The notes beneath the pieces are model-generated. The model did no database searches and had not been told where the DNA came from. It worked only from the letters and a program-made list of their open reading frames with translations. The position numbers and the translations under genes are program-made. A stretch of 64,000 nucleotides of DNA, taken from the NCBI GenBank assembly GCA_039720395.1, contig CM077824.1, positions 15,061,204 through 15,125,203 of the forward strand, read 5' to 3'. Below, one piece after another: positions 48,025 through 60,360 of this stretch; the stretch's first letter is position 1; the number at the start of each line of letters is the position of its first letter. This DNA is from Liquidambar formosana (taxonomy: Eukaryota; Streptophyta; Magnoliopsida; Saxifragales; Altingiaceae).

Positions 48025-49190
48025 AACTTGGTTTTAAAATTAGAACCATTTTATCAAAATAAATGAAACAATAAGAATTTTGTATTCAATTTCCAATGCT
48101 AAATCAAGACAGTATTCATGAAGCTTATTCAAGTATTTAATCTCTTGTGCCATTTCCTACACAACAACCAATCAACCACAATTAAAAGAAAACAACGATA
48201 ATAACTCATGCCCTCTACGAAAGAAGAGATTAAGCACCAACTGACCGAAGATAGTTTAACTAATAAAGAATATATTTGGCACAAACAATAATGAATATAT
48301 TTGACACAAACAATAATACCATCAATAGAGTTCTCCAAGCTCTTAAAGCATCAAACCAACCAAGATACAATGTTACTAATATAGCTTACACCCCAGTTTC
48401 TAAAGCTATGCTATGTTCATGCTTCAAATGAAGAACTAATGCCTCAACACCCCAATGATTGTCTATTTCTACCACAAGTGTCAATGACCATGCTTAATCC
48501 CTTTATATTCATTAATAGACTTCCCACACACACTCTATCACACTCGATCTCCCTCCCTCCCTCCCTCACTCCCTTTTAATCCAACATCACACGACCTAGT
48601 TTGTATATAATACTATTAACAAGAATAGCTAAAGAGTTGGAATTCATTTTGGTCAATATGAAATTTTTGGTTTTACTCAATACAAAGTTGGCCCTGCATT
48701 TGATCATCTTATGTGATTTAGAGGGCACAAGTGATTGATGCATATATAACACCTATACTAAAATCAAATATAATAGTGAGAGAATGCTAAGCCAATCTAG
48801 CCGTCTTATCTGAAAAATACTTATGTATTCTAGTCAACAAAAAATACTTCAAATATTCACATTCAAAACTTCCTTTATTATTATTATTGTTATTATTATT
48901 GTTCTTATTATTGAAATTTAACAACTAGCAAAACTTGGTAACCTTGTATCCCACAAGATGATATCATCATCATCATCTACGACAGGGAGTTGGGCTCACA
49001 CCATTTATATATCATTAGAGTATCATTTTTCCTGGTTTCACAACCAAGTGTCAATGCAAAGATGTAGGCTTTGTTTGGACCTCGAAAACCATGAAGGAAA
49101 TGAAAATGCTAGTAAAAAAAATTTAACAAATCTAACATCTTTTTATAGCATTTTTTTAGTTCTTTCATTTCCAAAGGGTTGGTGCTTTTT
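46111..49190. other. AT-rich spacer with microsatellites, no gene seen
   Basis: (AT)n runs at about 46,110-46,140, 46,444-46,480 and 47,985-48,021. No reading frame with a domain was found. Two T-run/A-rich segments (46,704 and 46,944) could be tails of old retroposons. Confidence 0.5.
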
Positions 49191-49194
49191 TGAC

Positions 49195-50040
49195 TCTTTA
49201 GTGGTAAGTAGGTCACTCAAAATGGTATGTGGTTCACTTGAAATGGTAACTAGGTCACTTCAAATGGTAAACGGTCACTAAATGATAAGTAGGTCACATA
49301 AAATGGTAAATAGGTAACTTCAAATGGTAAGCAGGTCACGCGAAATGATAAGTAGGTCACTTCAAACGGAAAGAGGTCACTAAATGGTCAGTATGTCACT
49401 TCAAATGGTAAGCAGGTCACTCGAAATGGTAAGTGGGCCACTTCAAACAGTAAGAGATTACTAAACGATAAACAAGTCACTCGAAATGGTAAGTGGGTCA
49501 CTTCAAACGATAAGCGATCACTAAATGGTAAGTAGGTCATTTCAAATGGTAAATAGACCACTACAAATGATAGGTCACTCGAAATGATAAGTGGGTCACT
49601 TCAAACGGTAAGTGATCACTAAATTCAAACAGTAAGTGGTCACTAAATGATAAGTAAGTCACTTTAAATAGTAGATGAACCACCTTAAATGATGAGCAGA
49701 TCACTCAAAATGATAAGTGGGTCACTTCAAACAGTAAACAATCACTAAATGATAAGTAAATCACTTCAAATGGTAAGTAAAGCACTTCAAATGATAAGTA
49801 GGTTACTCGAAATGGTTAGTGGATCACTTCAAATGGTAAGCAATTACTCCATACAGTAAGTGGGTCACTTCAAATAGTAAGTTGGTCACTCTAAATGATA
49901 AGCGGGTTACCCCAAATGGTAAAAAGATCACTAGAAATGATAAGTAGTCACTAAATGGTATATGGTTCACACAAAATCGTAAGTGGTCACAATATTTAGT
50001 AAATATGTTACATGAAATGGTAAGTGGTCTCATAAACCAT
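49195..50040. repeat. minisatellite of ~20-bp units (GGTAAGTAGGTCACTTCAAA)
   Basis: About 40 degenerate copies of AAATGGTAAGTAGGTCACTT run in one orientation for over 800 bp. Variants alternate between CTTCAAA and CTCGAAA ends, giving a ~40-bp higher-order pattern in places. The array is open in several frames only because of its period. Confidence 0.93.
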
Positions 50041-52361
50041 TTTTTTAAAAAAAATTTTAAAACCAAATGAAATGTGTAGTGGTCATATTTTACGGGTTTT
50101 AAAAATTTGTGAACCAAATAAAATGTGTGAACCATGTACCAATGTTCACTAGACAAATGTGTGAACCATGTAAGTGGCCACAAGGTTATAAAAATTCCTT
50201 TTCTAACTCAATAATCCAATCCAACCTCCCCAAATTTCAACATCTCTTCATTTTTCCTTACCAAAATCAATAAAAATAAAATAAAATGGTCAACTATATC
50301 CTCTAATTAATCTAGGTCTCATTCAAATCCAAATCCAAATGGTAAATTCTAGAACCTGTCTTGTTACAATAAAAGAACTCAATATATATATATATATATA
50401 TATATAATTAATCCAATGAGCATCTTCGGCAGAAAGAATGAAGTAAAACCTATAAAATATGAGCACCATGGCTCATATAATTTGTCCAGTGAGCAATGGC
50501 ACTAAATGGTAAAACCAACCAAATGAAATAGTAAAACCAAATGTCTAGCGTATCTATGACACTATTATTCTAAAACAAAAAACTAAAAATAGATTCAAAT
50601 ACATATGAACTTGATTTGAGGGTTGGCTTATCAATTTTGATCCTATTTCCTTTGTAATGCCAATGCCATAGCTTCTCACATTATGAGTACAAAAAAAAAA
50701 AAAAACAAAACTACAACAACAACAACAACAACAAAAAAAATGGTAAGCAATAGGTTTGGCAAGAGGTTCGTCGGTAGAGAATATAGAAAGGGATGAAAAA
50801 TGGTTGGAAGCTCCAACTACTTTGAATGCCCTATTTGATGGATCTAGGTAGGTGGTTGGTTTAAATGCAACATTTATTATAATTACCATTTTAATTAAAC
50901 ATGTTAGCCTTTGCTGATGTTACTATGGGGTATAAAGGTCATTATACTCATAACACTCCCCTTGTATTTTTTGCAACCTAAAGTTGGCTGTTGCCAACCA
51001 GTCACAATCCTATTAAAAAACTTATTCCCTACACATGTCATCATTTGTATGGTTTCTCCTTGTTGGATACCATATCAAAAAATTTGACAAGGTACCGTAG
51101 AAGCACCCACAACCTACACATCTATTAACACATAATTTTCACAAGTACCATAATCTACACATATGAACTAGATTCTCAAAGACTACTGACCTTGTTTAAG
51201 CCCAATGTACTCAATCCTCACTTCCAAGGTCAACCAAATTGTGAAACACTTATTTTCTATGTGTAAGTGGGTTCCCTTTTATGGTCCATGCACACAACAC
51301 AATTTCGCAGTAAATGATGAATTTTACCAATAAGTTTGTTTATCAACTACTCAAAATGACACCTGGCTAGTAGCTGAGTCAACTTTTTCATTCCAAAATT
51401 TAGGCCATTAATGCATCATTTTCAAATATCCATGCAAGATATAAAAGTAGAAGCAATCAAGCAAAAAAACACTTTCATTTGTAAGACACATTATATTATA
51501 AAGTATAAATTTACGATTTAGAATATAATCTCAACATACCTTTTATCTTTCCTACACCACCCATTCCCAAAGCCAATCAATGATGAACCTACAAACATAA
51601 ACAAAAATCCATAGTTAAATGTCTCAAGTATCAAACAATCCACAGTAACAATACCGTATGACATGAATGAGGCAAGAACAAAATTGCTGAATTGGATCTG
51701 ACTAAGGTCAGAAGGTGTATACACATCCGGCCTCAAAATTCAAGAATGCTTTTACAGTGAAAGATCAAAGAGTACCTATACAATCTTGAGCTTTCCCGTT
51801 CCATAAACCACACTGAAAGCGAAAGCCGATACACTCACAAGCCACCTGCCCATAAACCCAACAGGAAAAAATAAGCCGAAAGAAACGAAAAAAGTATAGA
51901 CATTTTTCATTATTTATGAGTTAGTAGCACAATATATAGACCTCCAACCGAGTGAACCTAATACAAACATTTGTCTAGGTTAAGTTGTGTTTTCCATTTT
52001 TAAAAACCAAAACTATATTATATCACAAGAGCTAAAGATTTCCATTTCCTTTCTTTTCTTTTCCTGAGTTTTCTCGGCAAACAAACATACGGTGAAAAAC
52101 TATTCCTGAATTTTGTCAGCAAACAAACAGTGTAAAGAATTATATATGAAGAGAGAAACACGTTAATGAGATGGAAACAAAACGAAAAATTTACCAGAGC
52201 GAGAGTGCTGGTATCCGGAGGGAAAGGCATGGGGCTGCAGTCGTCGTCAAGAGCCAGCCAACAAAAGCCTATATATTGTAAATAGATCACAGGCCCCAAT
52301 TTGAAAATGAGCCCTTCGATGCAAAACGGTGAGTAGGAACTCCAAAAATTCCTGACTTCCT
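50041..52361. other. mostly non-coding; weak exon-like patches on the minus strand
   Basis: Minus-strand patches at about 52,190-52,260 and 51,780-51,850 have splice-like borders (GGTAAATT donor; GCAG acceptor), but I could not connect them into a known gene. An (AT)n run lies at 50,380-50,406. Confidence 0.3.
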
Positions 52362-52364
52362 TCA

Positions 52365-53574
52365 CGCTGTGTTTGGTTGGGTGGAAAAGGGGAGGGAAGG
52401 AATCAAAATCCCTTGTTTGGTTGGGAGGAAAGCAGGAGGGAAGGAAGCCAACGAAGGATCCCCTTTCCGTTCCCGCCCACCAAAATCAATCCGCCCAAAA
52501 ACGGGCGGAAAAGTGGATGGAAAGGCTTGCCGAAAACTTGATTGACAAAAATACCCTTGAATGGGTTTTATAACAGCAGACATACTGTGCAGCTCACTTC
52601 TCTTCTCATTCTTCATACAAGAAGCTTTGGTTCTCCGGCAAACAACACGGTCTGCTCCAACTGGTCGGCGTTCACTCTCCACCAAATTTGCTCTCAGGTA
52701 TGCACACAGCGTCACTCCACCTTCTGAAAGCCCGGTCAGAAAAATAAATAAATAAATAAATTTACCCATGATATCATTCACAAACCCTAGCTACACGATC
52801 CAAATTGTAGGTATAATCTTTTCAGAGAAGTTTTGAAGAGAGTAGCTGAAGAAAATATACCAAATTGAAAACCAAATCGTCAATATTTAATTGCGAGTGT
52901 GTTTATAAATATAAGCATGAGAAGGGGGGTGTTACCGTTGCAGATCCAGGCGTGGTGACCGTCGGTGATGGAGAGGTCCAAGTGGGTTGCGAACCATGAG
53001 GCTTCGACGAAGATGGGTTCAGTTTTGGAATCGGTTGTGAGTTCGAGTTTCAGGCAGGTCTATCTTGGCTGATCATCATCCATTGCTGCTTCTGTGAGAT
53101 TCTGTGTGTATGAGAGAAGTTTTGAAGAGAGCAGTTTTATAATGTTTTGGGGGAAGAGTTGAGACTCTACTCGCCTTTTCAACTGGGGACATTATACTCT
53201 GCATGCTGCCACTTTGTTTGAAGAGATTATACTCATGTTTTGGGTATGTTTGTTATTTGTCTTCAAATAAGATTTGAAGTTTATAAAAATTGCACTAATT
53301 TATTTGAGAATTAAATAATTTTAAAAAAAACCCAATTATCCAAAAAAAATTATTTCCTCTATAAAAGTAAAATGGTAAAATACATTTTTTATCTTTTTTC
53401 TTTTCTCTCTATCTTTTTTTTAACAAATAAAGAAAAAAAAGAAAAAAAACCCTTTTCCCTCTCCCTTACCAAAACAAAAAAAAAAAAAAAATTCTTTTTC
53501 CTAAAAAGGTTTTTCATTCCTTTCCTCTTTTTTTTTCATCTCTTTTCTTTTTTATCCCCCAATCAAACACAGTG
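52365..53574. mobile_element. 1.2-kb TIR element carrying an XRCC4 exon (Pack-type)
   Basis: Ends CGCTGTGTTTGGTTGGG and, inverted, CACTGTGTTTGATTGGG form 17-bp terminal repeats with two mismatches. A TCA duplication flanks it (52,362-52,364 and 53,575-53,577). The paralogous segment at 55,117-55,170 lacks the insert and is continuous across the site, giving an empty-site control. It has no transposase. Within it, minus strand 52,936-53,083 is XRCC4 exon 1. A second exon-like patch ending CTCAG|GTATGC lies on the plus strand near 52,620-52,698. A 3-bp duplication fits CACTA or PIF/Harbinger. Confidence 0.82.
52936..53083 (-). pseudogene. XRCC4: captured XRCC4 first exon
   Basis: From ATG at 53,083 the minus strand reads MDDDQPR, a TAG, TCLKLEL, EPIFVEASWFATHLDLSITD, GHHAWICN, and ends at a splice donor (AACG|GTAACA). 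This is the start of the XRCC4 head domain, whose plant members read TCL.LE....PIFV..W....D.S.TDG...WICN. XRCC4 partners DNA ligase IV in non-homologous end joining. Only exon 1 plus the first bases of its intron are present, so genomic DNA rather than mRNA was captured. One stop disables the exon. Confidence 0.75.
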
Positions 53575-54649
53575 TCAAATAACGGGAGTAGAAACTATTG
53601 GTTATGCAAGCAAGCATGAACCTTACTATTTAATGATGTCTTCCTACCAAATACTTCGTTAGATTCCCAAGTATATAGCCTGTGATAGTATGATGGACTT
53701 GTTCCTGCTGTGTAAAAAAACACAAGCGTCAGCTTTATCTTTGATTTGATTTGGTTTGAAAAGTAGCAGTCCCCAAACTGAGATTGCTTGTGCGGCTTTG
53801 GAATGCAAGGGTCAGCTTTATCTTTTACTTGATTTGAAAACCACCCGTCCCCTTGCATGTGTGGTTTCACAAAACATGTCCATCCATGCTGATTTATCCA
53901 AAACCATTGGTTATTCGCAAGGATGCTTGTGCAATCCGATGGGTAATAGCTCTTGAGATGATATTATATTTATCTAAAATGTTGGATGAAATTTTGAATT
54001 TGATTTTCTCCATCGTGATGAAGCTAGAGTCAAGTTAAAGGAAAATTACCAATACATTAACCCCATTAGAGGTATTATCCAAATGGAATGAAATCGAAAG
54101 TTTTTCTTTAGCAATGACGAATAAAGATTTGCTCGATATAAGTGAATGAATAGACAGTGCTAACGTCACTCTGACCGCCGCGGACTATCCTTGGCTCTCT
54201 CAGCGTGATACATATCATCTACTTAAAAAACTTCTACTGACAACGGGTAAAAAAGTAAAGAAAGTTGTCAAGCCATCTTTCACTCATTCGTACATGCTTT
54301 GAAACCCACTAAACCACTTCTACTGGCAACCGGGTAAAAAAGTAAAGAAAGTTATCAAGCCACTTTTCACTCATTCGTACACGCTTTGAAACCCATTAAA
54401 CCAAGTGAAGAATTAAGGTAACATAGAATCTATAAATAAAATATTTTAAAAAAAGATTTTTCATAAAAATAGTGATAAATTCTTTTTAATAATAAATAAA
54501 TCTATTCTACAGTAGATACATAGATAACCGTTAATAATAGAGTACAATAAAACGTGTGGGAATTTTTTTTTCTTTTAAATGACCAATATGGACAAACATC
54601 ATGCTCTGTTAGATTGCTACGGAGAGGTAAGAAAATAGAAGAAATTAAT

Positions 54650-54692
54650 GTTCTTATTCCTCTCTCTTTCTCTCTCTCTCTCTCTCTCTGTT
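54650..54692. repeat. (TC)n microsatellite
   Basis: CCTCTCTCTTTCTCTCTC followed by TC repeats. Confidence 0.8.
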
Positions 54693-55673
54693 TTGCTTAA
54701 TGCTCCAATTGAGTTTGAGTTTAGTTTCAACTATCCAGCCAAGTTGAGCCAAGGTTTTTATTTTTTTTTATTTTTTGGTTTTTCTTTATGAAATCAAAAC
54801 AATATAAAGAAATATGATTTAATATCCTATTTTCCCTTATTTTCATGAATTTTCTTAGCAGCCGAACAAAAAATTAAAAGGAAAATAGGTATAAATACCC
54901 CTACCCCAAATACATATTTTATATATATATATATAGAGAGAGAGAGAGGGAGGGGGGTTAGGATCAGCATATAAAATTTTTTACACAGATTTTTAGATAA
55001 TTTATTTTTAATTTATATTTTATGAAATTTATTTTAAATTAGATAATCTTTAACATAAGTTGTATATACAAAAAAAATAAAAAATAAATAAAAATAAATA
55101 CATCAAATTAATCTAAGTAAGAACTCCAAAAATTCCTGACTTTCTTTCAAAGAAACGGGAGTAAAAACTTTTGGTTATGCAAGCAAGTATGAACCGTAAT
55201 ATTTAAAGACGGTTTCCTACCAAATACTTCGTTGGATTCCCTGGTATGCAGCCTTTGAATCTGTGATAGTGTGATGGATTTGCACCGGCTGTGTAAAAAA
55301 ACACAAGCGGGTCAGCTTTATCTTGGTTTGATTTGGCTTGAAAAGTAACAGTGCCCGAGTGAAAGCACAAGGGTCAGCTTTACCTTCACTTGATTTGAAA
55401 ACCACCCGTCCCCAACTGAGGTTGCTTGTGTGGTTTCACAAGCATGTCCATTCATGCTGATCTGTCCAAATAACCATTGGTTATTCGCAAGGATGCTTGT
55501 ATAGATAACTAAGAATATTAGGGATTTCAAGGGACTGTCTAACCTGACGAGCACAATTAGACTTTTCTACCTCACTTCACTCGGAATCCGTGCAAAGATA
55601 GTGTACTCGGATCAGCAGGAGCAGGTTGTGAGCTAAACCCGTGAGTGTCCTATGAAATCCGATGCGGTAAGAG

Positions 55674-55834
55674 TAAAGGTGTTTGTGGTTTTGGTTAAAA
55701 CCAAAAATCAAACCGAATCAAATTCAACCAATTGATTTGGTTTGGTTATGATTCCAATTTTAGAAAATCAAATTAAATTAGTTTAGTTTTAGTTTTCATG
55801 TTTAAAAAATTAAATCAAACCAAAAAAACAAAAA

Positions 55835-55880
<46 letters not shown>

Positions 55881-56451
55881 CTTTATATATTATATATTAA
55901 ATTTAGTTTGTAAGTTGTTTACTCTGATAAGAGAAGAATAGGTAATAGATTCAAAATAATAGTATACTATTGAAAGAAAGACGTTTGGAATGCTTGTTTT
56001 TGTAGATTTTAACTTTTTTATTATTTTCCCTTTATTAGATTAGCATGTATTAAACTAGTTATTAATATTGTGTGAGATATTGACACATATTATATTGGAG
56101 ATTTGAACTTAGATTTACATAAGTCAATTCTTTTTCATTTTGATATAATGTTTAATGCTTTTTTCAGTTGCTAATATAATGATTTTATTAAAAATATTTT
56201 TATTTGGAGTTTGGTTAGTCATTTTTTTCATTTTCAATTATTTATTGTTACTTGATAGGATAAAACCAAAACCGAACCGAACCAAACCAAATCAAAATTT
56301 TATGGTTTAGTTTGGTTTGATTTTTTTATAGTATGGTTTGGTTTTGATTTGGGCAAAAAAAAAAAAAAAAAAAAAAAAAAACCGAAATATAATGGTTTGG
56401 TTTGAAATTTACCCTAAAACCGAACCAAATTGAATCACGAACACCCCTAAA
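55674..56451. mobile_element. 778-bp MITE (GGTGTTCGTGGTTTGGTT type)
   Basis: The left end TAAAGGTGTTTGTGGTTT and the inverted right end TTTAGGGGTGTTCGTG are imperfect terminal repeats. The direct repeat TAAGAG flanks it exactly (55,668-55,673 and 56,452-56,457). The matching segment at 58,350-58,380 has no insert. Subterminal AACCAAACC/GGTTTGGTT motifs fill both halves. It also holds a (TA)n run (about 55,838-55,878) and a poly-A run (about 56,356-56,381). It is non-coding. Confidence 0.75.
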
Positions 56452-56661
56452 TAAGAGGTTTTGAGATGATATTGTTATCTCAAATGTTATATGAAATTCT
56501 AAATTTGATTTTATCGTTAGTGGTGAAGCTAGAGTTTTGTTAAGGGGAAATTATCCATACATTAACCCATTAGAGGTATTGTCTAAATAGGATAAGACTG
56601 AAAGTCCTTCTTTAGTAATGACCAATAAGGATTGATTTAAAATAAGTGAATGAGTAGTGCC

Positions 56662-58250
56662 AATATCCTATTTTCTTTTATTTTCATGAATTTTCTCAAC
56701 AGGCAAACGGAAAATTAAAAAGACAATAGGAATAAATACCCCCACCCCCAAATACATCTTTAATATATATATATATATATATATATTAGGATCAACATAT
56801 AAAATTTTTTTCACATATTTTTAGATAACTTATCTCTAATTCATATTTTGTGAAATCCATTGTTGGATTAATTAGATAGTCTTCCTATATAGGTCATACA
56901 TGCAAAAAATCAGGTTAATCCGAGATTGAGAGCCACTTCATCTATAAATGTGAGATTTTTAATTATTAAAAAGATAAGTTTTTGGATTGAATGGTTACAA
57001 GTTTCGGATCAACTTGATTTTTGCATGCATGACATATGTGGGAAGATTATCTAATGCAATGATTGGTTTCACAAAATATGATTTAAAGATAGGTTATCTA
57101 CAAATCTATGTAAAAAATTTGTATACAAAAATGTGTATGTTAATCCTAATCTTATATATATATATATATATATAGGAAGGCCCACCTAGGTCGTTTTGAC
57201 AGTGGGAGAGGTATTTTTTTTAGTGTAAAAAAACGTTAAAAATAGATTTTGTCCTTTTGTGGTTGAACGAACCAAAAAACACTGTAGAAGGGCAAACCTT
57301 CTCTTTTATTATAAGTTAGTGATTGTAAGTTATAGTTTAGTTATTAGTAAAGATTATATTTGTTAAGTTTACAGCTCACAAGTCAAAGCTCATAAGTGAA
57401 GGTCTCAAAGTATATGAAAGCATATTAGATTCGATATTTAATTAATGTAGGTTGTGATATTTTTTTAATACTTTTTTTCACGTACAAGCCTAATAAGATA
57501 AATACGAGCCTATCATGTAGACAACGAAGATAGGCTCACAAATGAATAGTCCATAAATGACATGTTCTGATACCATATTAAGTTTCTATACAAATTTAAG
57601 TTTATAAGTGGAAGTCCAAACAGATATATATAAAAATGTTAGATTTGATATTTAATTGATGTGAGATGTGATTTTTTTTCCAGACAATATTACTATTATT
57701 ATAAGGCTTTGTGTCTGAGGGGTGTTTGGGTCTGTAAAGAAGGAAGAGGAAGATATTTAGGCTATCACAGGGTGGGGTAACGTGGGTGGACCACTTAAAA
57801 GCAAAATATGTATTCAATCGAAACGGAGTGTTTCAGCAAAAGAGAGAGCAAACCTTTTTTTGTTGTTTTGTGGCTGAACCGAACCAAAGTACTGTAGTGG
57901 GAAAACTCTCTTTTATTAAAGTTTGGGCAATACTCGACCCTTCGTAGTGGAGGAATAACTTTTTCTCCTTTTTACTCATATTATATCATGTATAATAATT
58001 AATTTAAAAAAAATATAGATATGTAGATACAGATACGTGGACACGTGAATAGAAATATATAGACATATAATCATATTAGACACATAAATATTTATATATA
58101 TATATATATATATATATGGACATATAGATATATGTCTATAATAACATAACATAAGAATACATATACATAATCAATTCTCATTTATTTGTTACACACGTGG
58201 CATAACATGAGTGGGAGAGAGAAGCAGTTGTTTCTCTACTGTATGGAGCC
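56662..58250. other. spacer with duplicated patches, no gene seen
   Basis: Contains the 54,820-55,010 paralogue (56,665-56,850). Two related patches (GTGGTTGAACGAACCAA at 57,261 and GTGGCTGAACCGAACCAA at 57,869) are each followed by CTCTTTTATTA. (TA)n runs lie at 56,763, 57,152 and 58,094. Confidence 0.5.
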
Positions 58251-59070
58251 AAGTATTATCCTTACAGTTCCGTGCAAAATAGTGAACTCGATTAACAAGG
58301 GCAAGTAATGAAGCTGACTTTGGTCAAACCTATGAGTGTCCTACGGAATCCGATGGGGTAAGAGCTCTTGAGATGATATTATTATCTCAAATGTTTTATG
58401 AAATTCTGAATTTGATTTTATCTATCTTGGTCAAGGCAGAGTTTTGTTTAGGGGAAATTACCCATACATTAACCCCATTAGAGGTATTATCTAAATGGGT
58501 TGGGATTGAAAGTCCTTCTTTAGTAATGACCAATAAGGATTGGTTTGATATAAGTGAATAGGCAGTGCTAGCGTTAGTCACTCTATCAAGTCATCTTTCA
58601 TTCATTCTTACATGCCTCAAAACCCTTTGAGCCAAGTGAAGAATTAAGGTAATATGGAAATTTAACATAAGAAATTTCTAAGATATAAAATCCACTTCGA
58701 ATTCCTCAAGTTTAACATAAGAAATATTTAAACACTATTTTTATTTATTTAGTTTTACTTTTGGTAAGAAAAGGGTAGATTAAAATTTTTTAAAAAATAT
58801 GCACACTTACTTGAGAAAAATTGAATTTATAGAGGAAAAAGACATACCACTAGATTCAAGGTAACTCATAATGCTACTTTTGAACTTGAGTCCAAGTGTA
58901 TTATTTCTTGGGATATTTTGCTCTGTACTTATTATTATTATTTTTTTTCTTTAAAAAAAAAAAAAAGGAAAAAAAAGAAAGAACTACTTTTCTTGGTTAA
59001 TATAAGGTAAGCAAGTTTGCATGAAGCAGTTCAAATACCACTACCACGTGCTCTAAAGAAAAACTTTCAT

Positions 59071-59211
59071 ATAACTGTGATATGGCCAGGTAATGTCACA
59101 AGCTAATGAGAACCAAGCAAAATGGGATTGTCAGTGTACTTTTTTGCCACATTATCCCACTTTGCTTAACCCCTATTGGCTTGTGACACTACCTGGCCGT
59201 GTTACAGTTAC
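59071..59211. mobile_element. 141-bp foldback MITE / long hairpin
   Basis: The arm 59,071-59,128 (ATAACTGTGATATGGCCAGG...AAAATGGGAT) is the imperfect inverse of 59,154-59,211 (ATCCCACTTTGC...TGGCCGTGTTACAGTTA). They are separated by 25 bp. A transcript would fold into a ~58-bp stem. It is non-coding. Confidence 0.82.
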
Positions 59212-59780
59212 ATGGAAGACTCATTCCGTGCCCTAATATCACAGGGTTACCTACTATTCTACAATTTAGATTCTATTATATTAAATAAAGATATAAAATG
59301 TACGATATATGAGTATAGATAACGTATAAATTGGTTTAATATAATGTACAAGACTAGATTAAAACTAATGATTAAACTATTACAATATCATTGGAAACCT
59401 TACAATGTTGCATGAAATACTTGTTGTCCCCCATGTAGTAATAGAACGGGTTTTCTTAGTGCTCTCCAATTTAGATTCTTTTCTTTAAATTTTTTTTATT
59501 TTATTTTAATGCACTAATTGGAGGTATGAAATGTAAAGAATGAGTTTAGATAATGTACGTATTTGCTTAATAAAATGTACAGTTTTATAAATCAATATAA
59601 GAGTTCAAAATTAGTATAAATAAATAAGCCGAGCATAAAAACTTATGATGTGCTCGCCCCAAAAAAATAAAAATAAAAAAATAAGAGAAAAATTGGAGCA
59701 AGAGAGCCCAAAGGAGATATTTATATTAATGAGGGTCGACTTTGTTTAGATATTTTGAATTAGCCTTCTACGAATAATTC

Positions 59781-59807
59781 TTCTTTTTTTTTTTTTTTTT
59801 TTTTTTC
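59781..59807. repeat. poly-T tract
   Basis: An uninterrupted run of about 25 T. Confidence 0.85.
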
Positions 59808-59938
59808 CCAAACAATAACAAGATTAAAGGAATGTTTTTGAACTTAAATTCGTTTGAATTAACTGTGTTATATGAAACTCTGAATTTGATTTTAACCATC
59901 GTGGTCAAGCTAGAGTTGTGTGTATGAAGGAGAGTACT

Positions 59939-60169
59939 ATGAGACGGCCACCACATGCAGTTAGACTGGCTATTGCTCAATAACAGTTCCCGCCTTACGC
60001 TGGAACAAACCCGCCAGGGGTTCAACTGGAATCGTTGTGAATAACTGATGGTTCTGCAGAAAGACCACCATTAATGGAGACACTTTAATGCCATGTGAGC
60101 ACAAGTAACCTCGGTCGGGTTGTGCTATCAGATGAAGATGACCTTGTTGCTTTTAACACCCTAAACTAG
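59939..60169 (+). pseudogene. unrecognised exon-like frame with three stops
   Basis: From ATG at 59,939 one frame reads RRPPHAVRLAIAQ, then QFPPYAGTNPPGVQLESL, ITDGSAERPPLMETL and CHVSTSNLGRVVLSDEDDLV to a stop at 60,167. Internal stops fall at codons 15 (TAA), 34 (TGA) and 50 (TAA), all explicable by C-to-T or G-to-A change from Gln or Trp codons. The composition is strongly protein-like. I do not recognise the family. It lies just after a truncated copy of the duplicated-segment module. Confidence 0.5.
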
Positions 60170-60360
60170 GGATGGCAATATACGCCCCGATTTGACCCAT
60201 TCAACGGGAAAAAGACCGTTTTTATCCCTCAGAATCGGTGAATGCCATTCTTGTTTATTTCTCTGTTTTGATTAAACCACTCCTATAATCTGTTTGTTTG
60301 ATTCTTACAATCAGTAAGAACACACATTTTACATGTTTATAATATTGTAATGATTATATC

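Larger units (their letters stand above)
52335..59932. repeat. diverged duplicated-segment family, at least four partial copies
   Basis: AGTA(G/A)GAACTCCAAAAATTC occurs at 52,332 and 55,117, with GGGAGTA.AAAC.(A/T)TTGGTTATGCAAGCAAG after it (53,584 and 55,158). A second module (TTGAGATGATATTAT...GAATTTGATTTTATC...CCATTAGAGGTATTATC) occurs at 53,953-54,170, 56,460-56,660, 58,371-58,570 and, truncated, at 59,875-59,920. A third module is shared by 54,820-55,010 and 56,665-56,850. The 58,373-58,561 copy has an open 62-codon frame (MILLSQMFYEILNL) that I do not recognise. The other copies carry stops in it. Confidence 0.7.

Noticed and set aside
49824..50183. 119-codon minus-strand ORF
   Set aside because: Lies mostly in the 20-bp minisatellite; its repeats reflect the array period, not a protein.
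51518..52365. Multi-exon membrane-protein gene on the minus strand
   Set aside because: Splice-like borders exist, but the pieces do not join into one open frame and match no family I know.
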